NCBI RefSeq assembly: GCF_030264295.1
Contig: NZ_CP127173.1
Location: 5,091,501 to 5,155,500, forward strand
Direction of reading: 5' to 3'
DNA length: 64,000 bases
Source: Amycolatopsis nalaikhensis
Lineage (GTDB): Bacteria; Actinomycetota; Actinomycetes; Mycobacteriales; Pseudonocardiaceae
Part shown: positions 23,614-32,113 of the stretch, one piece after another
Position numbering within the stretch: the first letter of the stretch is position 1
How the letters are laid out: each line of letters starts with the position of its first letter
Made by a program: the position numbers and the translations under genes
Notes under the pieces: model-generated
The model's database searches: none
What the model saw: the letters and a program-made list of their open reading frames with translations, nothing else
Told to the model about the DNA's origin: nothing

Positions 23614-24092
23614 CAGATGACCGCTTCCATGTCCGACCGCAGCGCGGTGGCCTGTCGCAGCAGGGCGCGCATCACCACCATCAGCAGGCCCAGCACGGTG
23701 ATCCCGACCGTCACCAGGAACAGCAGCATCGGCATCCCCGGGTCGTCCGCGTTGAAGCCGACGAACAGCAGCATGCCGACGAACACCAGCCACGCGGCCG
23801 CGATGGTCCAGACGATCAGGTCGACCCACTTCAGGGACGCCGTGGTGAAGATGCGGTCCTTCTTGACCAGCGTCAGCAGCTTCCAGGTGGCGACGACCAC
23901 CACCTCGACGCACAGCACGAGGAACACCGCGATGGCGGTCAGCGGCCAGCGCAGGTTCGCGTCGTGTGGGTTCTGCTGCGTGTGGTAGGCGATCCCGCCC
24001 GGCAGCGAGAGCGTCTGGAACACGACGAGGATGCCGAACAGCACCACGAGGAACACTCTGAGCGCGGCGACAGCCAGCTTCTCGGTCAACAT
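23613..24092 (-). CDS. DUF2975 membrane protein
   Basis: 159 residues with four hydrophobic helices (ALRVFLVVLFGILVVFQTLS, LTAIAVFLVLCVEVVVVATW, LIVWTIAAAWLVFVGMLLFV, LLFLVTVGITVLGLLMVVM). The second loop, TLVKKDRIFTTASLKWVD, is the conserved signature of DUF2975. It sits in the cytoplasmic membrane and is co-translated with the XRE regulator downstream. The function is unknown; the constant pairing suggests a membrane sensor that controls the regulator. Confidence 0.85.
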   Translation of the reverse strand: MLTEKLAVAALRVFLVVLFGILVVFQTLSLPGGIAYHTQQNPHDANLRWPLTAIAVFLVLCVEVVVVATWKLLTLVKKDRIFTTASLKWVDLIVWTIAAAWLVFVGMLLFVGFNADDPGMPMLLFLVTVGITVLGLLMVVMRALLRQATALRSDMEAVI

Positions 24093-24123
24093 GCGTCGAC
24101 TATCGCTGGATATCTATCGAAAG

Positions 24124-24519
24124 TCAATAGGTCAACGCGCAGACGCGGTACCCGTCGCGGTACCGCCGGACCTCGACGTGCTGACTGGCCGACCGCCGGC
24201 CGTCGGGAGTCCGCGCGGAGCCGGTCAGCGTCGCCCCGAAGTCGTGGTCGCCGGACGTCTCGACGACGACGGACTCGACGTCGACCGGGTGCGCGCGCAT
24301 CGACTCGGTCACCTCGCGCCGGCGGTCGGGACTCTCCGCGAGGAGCCTGCTCGTCGACGTGTACAGCGCGCCGCACGACTTGCCGAGCAGGCCGCGCAGA
24401 TCACCAGCATTGCGCAGGGCGACGTATTCGCGCACCGCCGTTTCCACGGGTCCCGGTGCCGCCTGCGCACCGCACGCGGTGGCGAGCAGCACCGGGACCC
24501 AGGCCCACGCCCGGCTCAC
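24124..24519 (-). CDS. Small secreted protein, possible lipoprotein
   Basis: 131 residues from GTG 24519. The N-terminus (SRAWAWVPVLLATACGAQA) is a signal sequence with a cysteine that could be lipidated, although the lipobox (ATAC) lacks the usual Leu at -3. The mature part resembles a NTF2/SnoaL-like cone: ETAVREYVALRNAGDLRGLL, then a C-terminal strand HVEVRRYRDGYRVCALTY. Similar domains in actinobacterial lipoproteins have no set role. The start overlaps the stop of the preceding frame as GTGA (24516-24519), which bears on the frameshift described for the upstream gene. Confidence 0.65.
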   Translation of the reverse strand: MSRAWAWVPVLLATACGAQAAPGPVETAVREYVALRNAGDLRGLLGKSCGALYTSTSRLLAESPDRRREVTESMRAHPVDVESVVVETSGDHDFGATLTGSARTPDGRRSASQHVEVRRYRDGYRVCALTY

Positions 24520-24571
24520 GACCAGTCGACGATCGCGCCGAGCACGTTGATCGACTGGAACTTGATCGCCT

Positions 24572-24934
24572 TCATCGCCAGCGAATTGCCCACGGCAGCA
24601 AGCCGCTGTCGCCGCGCGTCCCGGCGCCGAACTCGGTCCACCGCTCCGGGCCCGGGTTCGTCCCCTCCGCCGTGGTGTAGTGCTTGGCCGAGGCGTGGAT
24701 CGGGCTCGCGTCGGAGCGGGACGTGTAGGTGTAGCGGATCTTCAGGCCGGGCGAGCCGGCCAGCCCGCAGCTCGACTGCGACACCGCGCCCCACGCACCG
24801 CCGGGCGGGGCGTAGCTGGTGCCGCCGCAGCCGTCGGCCGCGGGTGGCGCGAAAACCGGTGCGGCTTCGGCGGTCCCGCTCAGCGACACGGCCGCGAGCA
24901 CGCAGACGACGGCCCCGGTCAGTACTTTCCGCAT
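24572..24934 (-). CDS. Secreted protein, apparently shortened by a frameshift
   Basis: 120 residues as read, with a clear signal peptide (RKVLTGAVVCVLAAVSLSGTAEAA). The mature part holds CGGTSYAPPGGAWGAVSQSS and IRYTYTSRSDASPIHASAKH, ending abruptly at WAIRWR-stop. In the next frame the same DNA continues as AVGNSLAMKAIKFQSINVL and on to GAIVDWS, ending at 24516 in a TGA that overlaps the GTG of the next gene. The natural protein was probably about 138 residues, so an indel near 24585-24600 (real or sequencing error) is likely. The family is not recognised. Confidence 0.6.
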   Translation of the reverse strand: MRKVLTGAVVCVLAAVSLSGTAEAAPVFAPPAADGCGGTSYAPPGGAWGAVSQSSCGLAGSPGLKIRYTYTSRSDASPIHASAKHYTTAEGTNPGPERWTEFGAGTRGDSGLLPWAIRWR

Positions 24935-25015
24935 GACCCCTCCTCGGTCGGTGTGCGTCCACAGTGGAGGTGGACACCCCGGCCGCGGGTCAACCGAGCT
25001 TCGCCGGTGTGGGGG

Positions 25016-26155
25016 TCACTCGCCCGGTTCGGGGTCCAGCCGGACGGACTCGAGCGCGACGTACAGCTCGCCGATGTCGACCGGGTCGGTCAGGTCGCGC
25101 TTGGTCAAGTCCTGCACGCGGCGCAGCCGGTAGCGAACGGTGTTGGGGTGCACGAACAGCCGGTCCGCGGCTTCCTTCGCCGAGCCGTGGCCGGCGAACC
25201 ACGCGAGCAGCGTGTCGAGCAGGACCTTGCGTTCCGCGCCGGGCAGCGCGAGCACCGCGGCCAGCGCCGAGCGCACGACGTCGCGGGCCATCCCGGGTGC
25301 GGCGGCGACCAGCGTCGTCACCGGCGAGTCCCCGAACACGACGACGCCCGCGGTCGCCGACGGCAGTGAGCGGCGGGCGATCCGCGCCCGGTGCAGCGCG
25401 TCCGGCACGTCGGGGAAGCCGCTGAACGGACGGCTCATCCCGGCCGCGATCGGCAGCGAGCCGAGCACTTCACGCAGCCGCCGCACGTCCTCGATCCGGT
25501 CGATCGCGACCAGGCCGGCCTCGCCGCCGGGCCGGAACGCCGACCGCCACCGGCGCGCCCGCAGCAGCGCCTCGACGGTGTCGTGCTCGTCCGGCTCGAC
25601 GCGCTCGGTGACGACGGCGACGAACATCCCGGCGGTGGGCAAGCCCAGCTCCCTGGCGGCGGTCTCCATCTCGGCCTGGCTGGTGAGCCGCCCGCGCAGG
25701 AGGTCGTCGAGCAGTCGCGCGTTCGCGTGCGACGGCTCGGCCGCGACCTCCTCGTACGCCGTGGTCAGGGCATCGGAGTAGAGGTCGATCGCCTTCCAGA
25801 CGTAGGAGTTGATCTCGATGGTCCGCGTCGGGTTGAGGAACTCCGGACCGGCCAGCTCCAGCAGTGCTTCGTAGACGAAGGTGCCGCCGATCCGGAACGC
25901 GCGCAGCACGGCGGGCAGCGGGATGCCCTGGCGCGCTTGGACGAGCCCGGTCTTGCGGGCGGCGTCGAGGGCGAGGCCGCGGCCTTCGGCGAGTGCGGTG
26001 AGCGCGCGTTCGAGGTTGGCGCGGCAGACCTGGCGCAGCTCGTCGGGCGCGGCGTCGTCGACCTGGCGGTAGAACTCGTCCTCTTCGCTGAGCAGCCGCG
26101 CGAGGCGGTCGGCGAACTCCGGCAGTCTGGCCAGCATCTCGCGGACGAGCTGCAC
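25016..26155 (-). CDS. PucR/CdaR-type transcriptional regulator
   Basis: 379 residues from GTG 26155; no other start fits before the upstream in-frame stop. An N-terminal RsbRD-like helical region (REMLARLPEFADRLARLLSE) and a central GGDEF-like/CdaR core (AGMFVAVVTERVEPDEHDTV) lead to the C-terminal PucR HTH: LLAWFAGHGSAKEAADRLFV and HPNTVRYRLRRVQDLTKRDL. The HPNTVRYRL motif is diagnostic. Members regulate purine, aromatic or secondary metabolism. It is not coupled to a neighbour and may be autonomous. Target unknown. Confidence 0.85.
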   Translation of the reverse strand: MQLVREMLARLPEFADRLARLLSEEDEFYRQVDDAAPDELRQVCRANLERALTALAEGRGLALDAARKTGLVQARQGIPLPAVLRAFRIGGTFVYEALLELAGPEFLNPTRTIEINSYVWKAIDLYSDALTTAYEEVAAEPSHANARLLDDLLRGRLTSQAEMETAARELGLPTAGMFVAVVTERVEPDEHDTVEALLRARRWRSAFRPGGEAGLVAIDRIEDVRRLREVLGSLPIAAGMSRPFSGFPDVPDALHRARIARRSLPSATAGVVVFGDSPVTTLVAAAPGMARDVVRSALAAVLALPGAERKVLLDTLLAWFAGHGSAKEAADRLFVHPNTVRYRLRRVQDLTKRDLTDPVDIGELYVALESVRLDPEPGE

Positions 26156-26281
26156 GGTGCTCGCGAGGTACCGGCCTGGCCAGAGCTTCGATGCCCATTC
26201 CTCACTTTAGCTCGGGTCCCCGGCCCTGAACACGCACGAAGTTGAGCAAAATTCACGTCAGCGGTTCACGCCACGATCGAC

Positions 26282-26911
26282 TCACGAAGGCTTGCGCGCG
26301 GTGAGGTGGACGTGCGGCTCGGGGTTCGCGCCGGGGTGGTCGGGTACGAACTCGGCCTGCGCCTCGCGCACGACCTCCAGCCCGGCGGCTCGCAGACGGT
26401 CGGCCAACGCGGACGCCGTGAAGCTGCTCGCGCGGACCGGGTGACCCATGAACACGATGTCGACGCCGTCGACGTCGGCGGGCACGGTGGCGAACACCAG
26501 CAGGCCGCCGGGCTTCAGCCACCCGGCGATCCGGCCGATCATCGTCTCCTGCTCCGCGCGGGGGAGCTGCAGCATCGAGAAGAACGCCGTGACCGCGTCC
26601 CACGTGCCGTCGTCGAAGGCGAGTTCGCGCATGTCGCCCAGCTCGAACCGGGCGGCGGGCACCTGCTCCCGCGCGATCTCGACCATCTTCGGCGCGACGT
26701 CGTAGCCCGTCACGTCGTGGCCGCCCGCGGCCAGCAGCTCCGCCGTCGGCCGCCCGGTGCCCGACCCGAGGTCGAGCACCTTCGCCTCCGGTGGCAGGTC
26801 CGCGAGCAGGTCGGTGAGCGCGGCCCGCTGCGCGGTCGCCGTGCGGAACGCGTGTTCGTAGTCCTTGCCGAGCGCGTCGAAGACCTCGGCGGCGGATTCG
26901 GGACGGGTCAT
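26282..26911 (-). CDS. Class I SAM-dependent methyltransferase (Methyltransf_11/25)
   Basis: 209 residues from ATG 26911. Motif I KVLDLGSGTGRPTAELLAAG, motif II-like DVTGYDVAPKMVEIA and the post-I strand AVTAFFSMLQLPRAEQE mark a UbiE/TehB-like enzyme. Later come GWLKPGGLLVFATVP and a C-terminal RLRAAGLEVVREAQAEF. It is cytoplasmic and stand-alone. No substrate can be inferred; similar enzymes act on quinones, small aromatics or tellurite. It is divergent from the beta-helix secreted protein, with a good plus-strand promoter in the gap. Confidence 0.82.
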   Translation of the reverse strand: MTRPESAAEVFDALGKDYEHAFRTATAQRAALTDLLADLPPEAKVLDLGSGTGRPTAELLAAGGHDVTGYDVAPKMVEIAREQVPAARFELGDMRELAFDDGTWDAVTAFFSMLQLPRAEQETMIGRIAGWLKPGGLLVFATVPADVDGVDIVFMGHPVRASSFTASALADRLRAAGLEVVREAQAEFVPDHPGANPEPHVHLTARKPS

Positions 26912-26993
26912 GGTCCGGACTTTGCCAGAGGCGACCGGCCACCAGGGCTGACTGCAAGGAATCGACGCAAACTTGCAAAACCAGAGCAATGTC

Positions 26994-27022
26994 TTGTCTG
27001 ATCCGCGAGCGTGGCTTAGGGT
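26994..27022 (+). promoter_or_regulatory. Promoter of the beta-helix protein gene
   Basis: TTGTCT (26994-26999), a 17-base spacer and TAGGGT (27017-27022), a good vegetative-type actinobacterial promoter, 33 bases before ATG 27056. Confidence 0.5.
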
Positions 27023-27055
27023 TCCGCCGCAGTCCCTCCGGCGAAACGAGGCTCG

Positions 27056-28981
27056 ATGTCGCGACGCACCTTCGGAGCCGCGCTCGTCGCGGTCACCGCC
27101 CTCGTCTCCGTGGCCGCTCCGGCGGCCGCCGCCGACCGGCCGATCGTGACCCGGGCCGCGCTCGACCCGGCCCTCGTCGCCGGGCGGGGCGCCGACGTCG
27201 GATTGCTCGAGCAGGAAGCCGAGAACGCCCGCACCGACGGCGTCGTGATCGGCCCGGACCGCACGGCCTACACGCTGCCGTCGGAAGCGTCCGGACGGCG
27301 CGCGGTCAAGCTGACGCCGGGCCAGTACGTCGAGTTCACGCTGCCCGCCGCGGCGAGCGCGATCACCGTCCGCTACAGCATCCCGGACGCCCCGCGCGGC
27401 GGCGGGATCACGGCGCCACTCGACGTCACCGTCAACGGCGCGCACCGGCAGCGGATGACGCTGACCTCGCAGTACTCCTGGCTGTACAACCAGTACCCGT
27501 TCACCAACGACCCCGAGGCGGACCTGCTGCACCCGGACTGGTGGATCACCGAGTGCTCGTGCGTGCCCGCGGCGACCACTCCGGCTCCGGTGATCGAAAA
27601 GCCGTTCCGTCCCAGCCACTTCTACGACGAGCAGCGGCTCCTGCTCGGCCGCTCGTACCGGGCGGGGGACAAGGTGCGGCTCACCGCGTCGGCGGGCGCG
27701 GCCTGGACCGTCGTCGACCTGCTCGACTCCGAACAGGTCACGCCGCCGCGGGTTGTTCCCTTCGCGGCCAACGCGGTGCTCTTCGGCGCGGACCCGACCG
27801 GCCGCCGCGACTCGGCCGACGCCCTCGACCGCGCGATCGCCTTCGCGCGCCGCGCGCACCTGAAGGTCTACGTGCCGCCGGGCACCTATCAGGTCAACCG
27901 GCACGTCATCGTCGACGACGTCACCATCGAGGGCGCCGGGAGCTGGTACACGACCGTCAAGGGCCACGGCGTCGGCTTGTACGGCAAGGACGCGGCCGAC
28001 GGCGGCAGCCACGACGTCCACCTGTCCGGCTTCGCGATCGAAGGCGACGTCCGGGAGCGCGTCGACACCGACCAGGTCAACGCGATCGGCGGGGCGCTCA
28101 GTGACTCCACTGTGGACTCCCTGTACCTGCACCACACGAAGGTCGGCCTGTGGTTCGACGGGCCGATGCGGAACACGCGGATCACGAACAACGTCATCGC
28201 CGACCAGATCGCCGACGGCCTCAACTTCCACACCGGCGTCACGGACTCGGTGGTGGCGAACAACTTCATCCGCAACACCGGCGACGACGGCCTCGCCATG
28301 TGGTCGGAGAAGTCGCAGGACACGCGGAACACGTTCAGCCGCAACACGATCCAGACGCCGGTGCTGGCCAACGGCATCGCGCTCTACGGCGGCGCGGACA
28401 ACACGGTCTCGGGGAACCTCGTCGCCGACCCGATCCGCGAAGGCAGCGCGATCCAGGTCGGCTCGCGGTTCGGCGCCGAGCCGTTCGCCGGGACCCTGCG
28501 GATCGCGGACAACACGACCGTGCGGGCGGGCACGTTCGAGCTGAACTGGAAGATCGGGCTCGGCGCGATCTGGTTCTACGCGCTGGAGCGGGACATCGCC
28601 GCCGACATCGAGGTGACCGGCGACCACTTCCTGGACAACACCTACAACGCGATCATGCTCGTCAGCGACTTCCCCGTGAAGGACAAGTACTCGATCAGCG
28701 GGCTGAAGTTCGCCGACCTGCGCGTCGACGGCACCGGGACGTCCGTGCTCAGCGCGCGCTCGGCGGGGTCGGCGTCGTTCCGGAACGTCGCCGCCCGCAA
28801 CGTCGGCTCGGTCGGCGTCAACAATTGCGGCTCGTTCACCTTCCCGCCGACCGGGTCGGAGTTCTCGCTGACCGACCTCGGCGGCAACGACGGCTGGCTC
28901 GCACCGTGGCTGCTGCCGAACACGATCACCTGCGACGACCGGCCGCCGGTCGTGCCGCCCCCGGCGCCATCCGGATGGTGA
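27056..28981 (+). CDS. Secreted CBM-like + right-handed beta-helix carbohydrase, possibly GH87-like
   Basis: 641 residues. The signal peptide is RRTFGAALVAVTALVSVAAP. Residues about 50-210 form a CBM6/35-like sandwich (EQEAENARTDG, GRRAVKLTPGQYVEFTLP, AITVRYSIPDAP). Residues about 240-600 form a parallel beta-helix: FGADPTGRRDSADALDRAIA, VYVPPGTYQVNRHVIVDD and many N-rich turns (NTRITNNVIADQIADGLNFH, ANNFIRNTGDDGLAMWSE). The GDDG turn is typical of polysaccharide-degrading helices. Domain order resembles GH87 mycodextranase/alpha-1,3-glucanases, which would suit attack on fungal walls next to the chitinase further on. The enzyme class is inference. Confidence 0.68.
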   Translation: MSRRTFGAALVAVTALVSVAAPAAAADRPIVTRAALDPALVAGRGADVGLLEQEAENARTDGVVIGPDRTAYTLPSEASGRRAVKLTPGQYVEFTLPAAASAITVRYSIPDAPRGGGITAPLDVTVNGAHRQRMTLTSQYSWLYNQYPFTNDPEADLLHPDWWITECSCVPAATTPAPVIEKPFRPSHFYDEQRLLLGRSYRAGDKVRLTASAGAAWTVVDLLDSEQVTPPRVVPFAANAVLFGADPTGRRDSADALDRAIAFARRAHLKVYVPPGTYQVNRHVIVDDVTIEGAGSWYTTVKGHGVGLYGKDAADGGSHDVHLSGFAIEGDVRERVDTDQVNAIGGALSDSTVDSLYLHHTKVGLWFDGPMRNTRITNNVIADQIADGLNFHTGVTDSVVANNFIRNTGDDGLAMWSEKSQDTRNTFSRNTIQTPVLANGIALYGGADNTVSGNLVADPIREGSAIQVGSRFGAEPFAGTLRIADNTTVRAGTFELNWKIGLGAIWFYALERDIAADIEVTGDHFLDNTYNAIMLVSDFPVKDKYSISGLKFADLRVDGTGTSVLSARSAGSASFRNVAARNVGSVGVNNCGSFTFPPTGSEFSLTDLGGNDGWLAPWLLPNTITCDDRPPVVPPPAPSGW

Positions 28982-28997
28982 CCGCTCGCCGTGACCG

Positions 28998-29043
28998 GTC
29001 GTGAGTGTTCAGGGCGGTTCTAACCGCCCTAAACACTCACGAC
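28998..29043. repeat. 46-bp palindromic element, copy C (stem type 1, one mismatch)
   Basis: 22-bp arms around central CT; outer GTCGTGAGTG, inner TTCAGGGCGGTT opposite AACCGCCCTAAA, giving one C/A mismatch. It lies between two plus-strand genes, 16 bases after the beta-helix gene's stop and 34 before the next start. Confidence 0.9.
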
Positions 29044-29077
29044 CGCGGTGGTGGGCCGGGGGCGCTAGGGTTTCGCC

Positions 29078-29554
29078 GTGGCTGGTTTGCGCGGTGTCTT
29101 CGCGGGGTTCGGCAAGAGCAGGGCGTTCGCGGTGCTCGGGCGGGCGCTCGTGCCCGCCGACCGGGTGCTGCTGCGGATCAGCGGCGGCCGTGTCGGCGTC
29201 GGCGCGGCGGTCGGGCTGCGCACGCTGCTGCTGACGACGATCGGCCGTCGCAGCGGCGAGCCCCGCCAGGTGCCGCTGCTCTACGTCGAGCGCGGCGGCG
29301 GGTACGTCGTGATCGGCTCGAACTGGGGCGGCGAAGCGCACCCGGCGTGGTCGGCGAACCTCCTGGCCCACCCGGCCGCCACGGTCGCCATCGGCGGCCG
29401 GACGATCGAGGTCACCGGGCGGCTCCTGGCCGGGGACGAGCGCCAGGAGATGTGGGACGCGGTCGCCGAGTACTGGCCCGCGTACGACCGTTACGCCGTG
29501 CGGGCCGAGCACCGCGAGATCCGCGTCTTCCTGCTGGAGCCGGTCAGTCGATGA
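29078..29554 (+). CDS. Deazaflavin (F420)-dependent nitroreductase-family protein
   Basis: 158 residues from GTG 29078. The core TTIGRRSGEPRQVPLLYVE, followed by YVVIGSNWGGEAHPAWSANL, is the signature of the DDN/Rv3547 family, which use reduced F420 to reduce quinones or nitro compounds. The phosphate-binding GRRSG and the NWGG loop are intact. The N-terminus is short and amphipathic, as in menaquinone-reducing members that sit at the membrane. Its 3' end overlaps the convergent GNAT gene by 11 bases. F420 use is known for actinobacteria; the substrate here is unknown. Confidence 0.85.
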   Translation: MAGLRGVFAGFGKSRAFAVLGRALVPADRVLLRISGGRVGVGAAVGLRTLLLTTIGRRSGEPRQVPLLYVERGGGYVVIGSNWGGEAHPAWSANLLAHPAATVAIGGRTIEVTGRLLAGDERQEMWDAVAEYWPAYDRYAVRAEHREIRVFLLEPVSR

Positions 29555-30077
29555 GGTCGGTGTGCCGGATCCGGTACACCTGCAGCCGCAGGTTGTAGTA
29601 CTTGTCGGTCTCGCCGACCCACTGCATGCCGAGCCGCTTGGCCACCGCGATGGCCCGCGTGTTGTTCGGCCGCGCGACGGCGAAGAGCTCCTCGGTGTCC
29701 TGCGTGAAGGCCCACTCGATGAGCGCGGTGGCCGCTTCCGAGGCGTACCCCTTGCCCCAGGCGCCGGGGCTGAGCTGCCAGCTGAGCTCGAGGTCCTCTT
29801 CGAACGGCGGCAGCAGCCGGATGCCGAGGCCGCCGATCACGACGCCGTCTTCCTTGCGTTCGACGGCCCACCGCCCCCGCGGCGGCGGCAGGTTCGGCTG
29901 CGCCTCCTGCCAGGCGTGCAGGACCGCACGCATGGCCCCGACGTCGCCGACGCGGTCCATGGCCGGGGTGAGCCAGTGGGTGACGTCCTCGGCGCCGTAG
30001 ATGGCGAAGGCGGCTTCGGCGTCGTCGACCGTCCAGTCCCGGATCACGAGCCGGTCGGTGCTGAGCGCAGTCTCCAT
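29544..30077 (-). CDS. GNAT N-acetyltransferase, RimJ/RimL type
   Basis: 177 residues. The start LSTDRLVIRDWTVDDAEAAF and the acetyl-CoA pyrophosphate loop around LSPGAWGKGYASEAATALIE (Q/RxxGxG/A form, GAWGKGYA), with a later RPNNTRAIAVAKRLGMQWVG, mark a RimJ/L-like acetyltransferase. Such enzymes acetylate ribosomal protein N-termini or small amines, antibiotics included. The ATG at 30077 lies 86 bases from the divergent YdeI gene. Acceptor unknown. Confidence 0.87.
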   Translation of the reverse strand: METALSTDRLVIRDWTVDDAEAAFAIYGAEDVTHWLTPAMDRVGDVGAMRAVLHAWQEAQPNLPPPRGRWAVERKEDGVVIGGLGIRLLPPFEEDLELSWQLSPGAWGKGYASEAATALIEWAFTQDTEELFAVARPNNTRAIAVAKRLGMQWVGETDKYYNLRLQVYRIRHTDLID

Positions 30078-30162
30078 AACGAGAAGCTACGCCGCGCGGG
30101 CCGCGCTTGTTCCCCCGGCAAAGTACTCAGAAGGTGATCACTTCACCCCGGACGATGGGGCC

Positions 30163-30780
30163 ATGGAGATTCTGGACGGTCTGCCGGTGGTCGAAGTCAC
30201 GTCGGTGGCCCAGTGGCGCGAGTGGCTGGCCAACCCCCGCGAGCGGGCGGTGTGGCTGGTGGTCCGCCGCCGCGGCGCGGACGTGCCGGGGGTGCTCGTG
30301 CACGAGGCGATGGAGCACGCGCTGTGCTTCGGGTGGATCGACAGCAAGGCGCTGCGGCGCGACGCGTCGAGCACCTACCTGTGCTTCACCCCGCGGAACC
30401 CGAAGAGCACCTGGAGCCGGGTGAACCGCGAGCGGGTGGCGCGGCTGACGGCGGCCGGGCTGATGACCCCGGCCGGGCAGACGGTGGTGGACCTGGCCCG
30501 CCGGACGGGCACCTGGGACGCGCTGGCCGAGGCGCAGGACGGCGTCGTCCCGCCCGACCTGCGGCGCGCCCTCGACGCGGACGCCGCCGCGGCCGGGCAC
30601 TTCGCGAACTTCCCGCCGTCGGCGCGGCGGGCGATCCTGGAGTGGATCGCGAAGGCCAAACGCCCCGAGGCCCGCGCCCGCCGGATCGCGACGACGGTCG
30701 AGCTTGCCAGGGACAACCGCTGCGCGGATCAGCGCCCGCCGCGGTCCGGCCTACAGTCGGGGCGTGGACGAACTGCGTGA
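30163..30780 (+). CDS. YdeI/OmpD-associated family protein
   Basis: 205 residues from ATG 30163. Typical family phrases are SVAQWREWLANPRERAVWLV, EHALCFGWIDSKALRRDAS and YLCFTPRNPKSTWSRVNRER, then the C-terminal FANFPPSARRAILEWIAKAK. The family occurs widely next to stress genes and is thought to act in envelope or cationic-peptide resistance, without a known activity. The final residues run 17 bases past the GTG of the PLP decarboxylase gene, giving tight coupling, although that C-terminal tail (NRCADQRPPRSGLQSG) looks non-conserved. Confidence 0.8.
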   Translation: MEILDGLPVVEVTSVAQWREWLANPRERAVWLVVRRRGADVPGVLVHEAMEHALCFGWIDSKALRRDASSTYLCFTPRNPKSTWSRVNRERVARLTAAGLMTPAGQTVVDLARRTGTWDALAEAQDGVVPPDLRRALDADAAAAGHFANFPPSARRAILEWIAKAKRPEARARRIATTVELARDNRCADQRPPRSGLQSGRGRTA

Positions 30781-32113
30781 TCTCCTGGCCCGCGCCGCCG
30801 AGCTGGCCGCCGAGCACCGGACCGGCCTCGGTGACCGCCCGGTCGCCCGGCCCGTCGACCTTGCCGCCCTGCGCGCGGGCTTCGGGCAGCTCCGCGACGA
30901 GCCGACCCCGCCGGCCACCGTCCTCGAAGAACTCGCCCGCGCGGCCGAGCCCGGCCTGGTCGCCACCGCCGGGCCGCGGTTCTTCGGCTTCGTCATCGGG
31001 GGTGCGCTGCCCGCCGCCACCGCCGCCGACGTCCTCGCCGCCGGGTGGGACCAGAACGCGTTCAACGCCGTCCTCTCCCCGGCCGCGGCCGCCGCCGAGG
31101 AGACCGCAGGCTCCTGGCTCAAGGAGTTGCTCGGCCTGCCCGCCACCGCGTCCGCCGGGTTCGTCACCGGCGGGCAGGCGGCGAACACCGTCGGCCTCGC
31201 CGCCGCGCGGCACCACGTGCTGGCCGAAGCGGGCTGGGACGTCGAGCGCGACGGCCTCGCCGGGGCCCCGCGCGTCCGCGTCGTCGCGAGCGAGGAGCGG
31301 CACGCCACGATCGACCGCGCCCTGCGGCTGCTCGGGTTCGGCACGCGGGCGGTCGTACCGGTGCGCGCGAAGCCGGACGGCGCCATCGACGTCGACGACC
31401 TCGCGGCCAAAGTCGACGGACCCACCATCGTCTGCCTGCAGGCGGGGAACGTGAACACCGGCGCCTGCGACGACTTCAGGGCCGCCCGCGCGGCCGCGAA
31501 GAACGCCTGGATCCACGTCGACGGCGCGTTCGGGCTCTGGGCCGCGGCCAACCCCGCCACCCGGGCGCTGCTCGACGGTGTCGAGCTGGCCGACTCCTGG
31601 GCCTGCGACGGCCACAAGTGGCTCAACGTCCCCTACGACTCCGGGTTCGTCTTCTGCTCGCGCCCGGAGGTCCACGCCGAGACGATCGCCTACCGCGCGG
31701 CCTACCTGACCGGCGCCGGCGAGGTGTCCGGCATGGGCGACCTGACGCTGGAGTCGTCGCGCCGCGCCCGCGGCTTCGCGGTCTGGGCCGCGTTGCGCGA
31801 GCTGGGTCGCGACGGCGTCGCCGAGCTCGTCGACCGCTGCTGCCGCCTGGCTCGTCGCTTCGCGCGGATCCTGGCCGAAGGCGGCGCCGAGATCGCCAAC
31901 GACGTCGTCCTGAACCAGGTGCTCGTGTCCTTCGGCGACGACGCCCGGACGGACGCGATCGCCGCCGCGGTCCAGCGCGACGGCACCTGCTGGCTCGGCG
32001 GCACCACCTGGCGCGGCCGTCGCTACCTGCGGATCTCCGTCTCGAACTGGACCACGACCGAAGCCGACGTCGACCGCTCGGCCGCGGCGATCCTCCGGCT
32101 CGCCGGTCAGTAG
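30764..32113 (+). CDS. Group II PLP-dependent amino-acid decarboxylase
   Basis: 449 residues from GTG 30764. The fold-type I decarboxylase core is present: GFVTGGQAANTVGLAAARHH (phosphate cup), AWIHVDGAFGLWA (the Asp that holds the pyridine nitrogen), and SWACDGHKWLNVPYDSGFVF, where the Lys of HKW forms the Schiff base. It belongs to the glutamate/aromatic amino-acid decarboxylase superfamily. Substrate is not predictable; some relatives act as aspartate or tyrosine decarboxylases or aldehyde synthases. Overlaps YdeI upstream and a small CxxC protein gene at its end. Confidence 0.85.
   Translation: MDELRDLLARAAELAAEHRTGLGDRPVARPVDLAALRAGFGQLRDEPTPPATVLEELARAAEPGLVATAGPRFFGFVIGGALPAATAADVLAAGWDQNAFNAVLSPAAAAAEETAGSWLKELLGLPATASAGFVTGGQAANTVGLAAARHHVLAEAGWDVERDGLAGAPRVRVVASEERHATIDRALRLLGFGTRAVVPVRAKPDGAIDVDDLAAKVDGPTIVCLQAGNVNTGACDDFRAARAAAKNAWIHVDGAFGLWAAANPATRALLDGVELADSWACDGHKWLNVPYDSGFVFCSRPEVHAETIAYRAAYLTGAGEVSGMGDLTLESSRRARGFAVWAALRELGRDGVAELVDRCCRLARRFARILAEGGAEIANDVVLNQVLVSFGDDARTDAIAAAVQRDGTCWLGGTTWRGRRYLRISVSNWTTTEADVDRSAAAILRLAGQ

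Noticed and set aside
23401..24092. Toxin-antitoxin module from the small XRE gene and its partner
   Set aside because: The partner is a DUF2975 four-helix membrane protein, a known companion of this HTH type, not a toxin.
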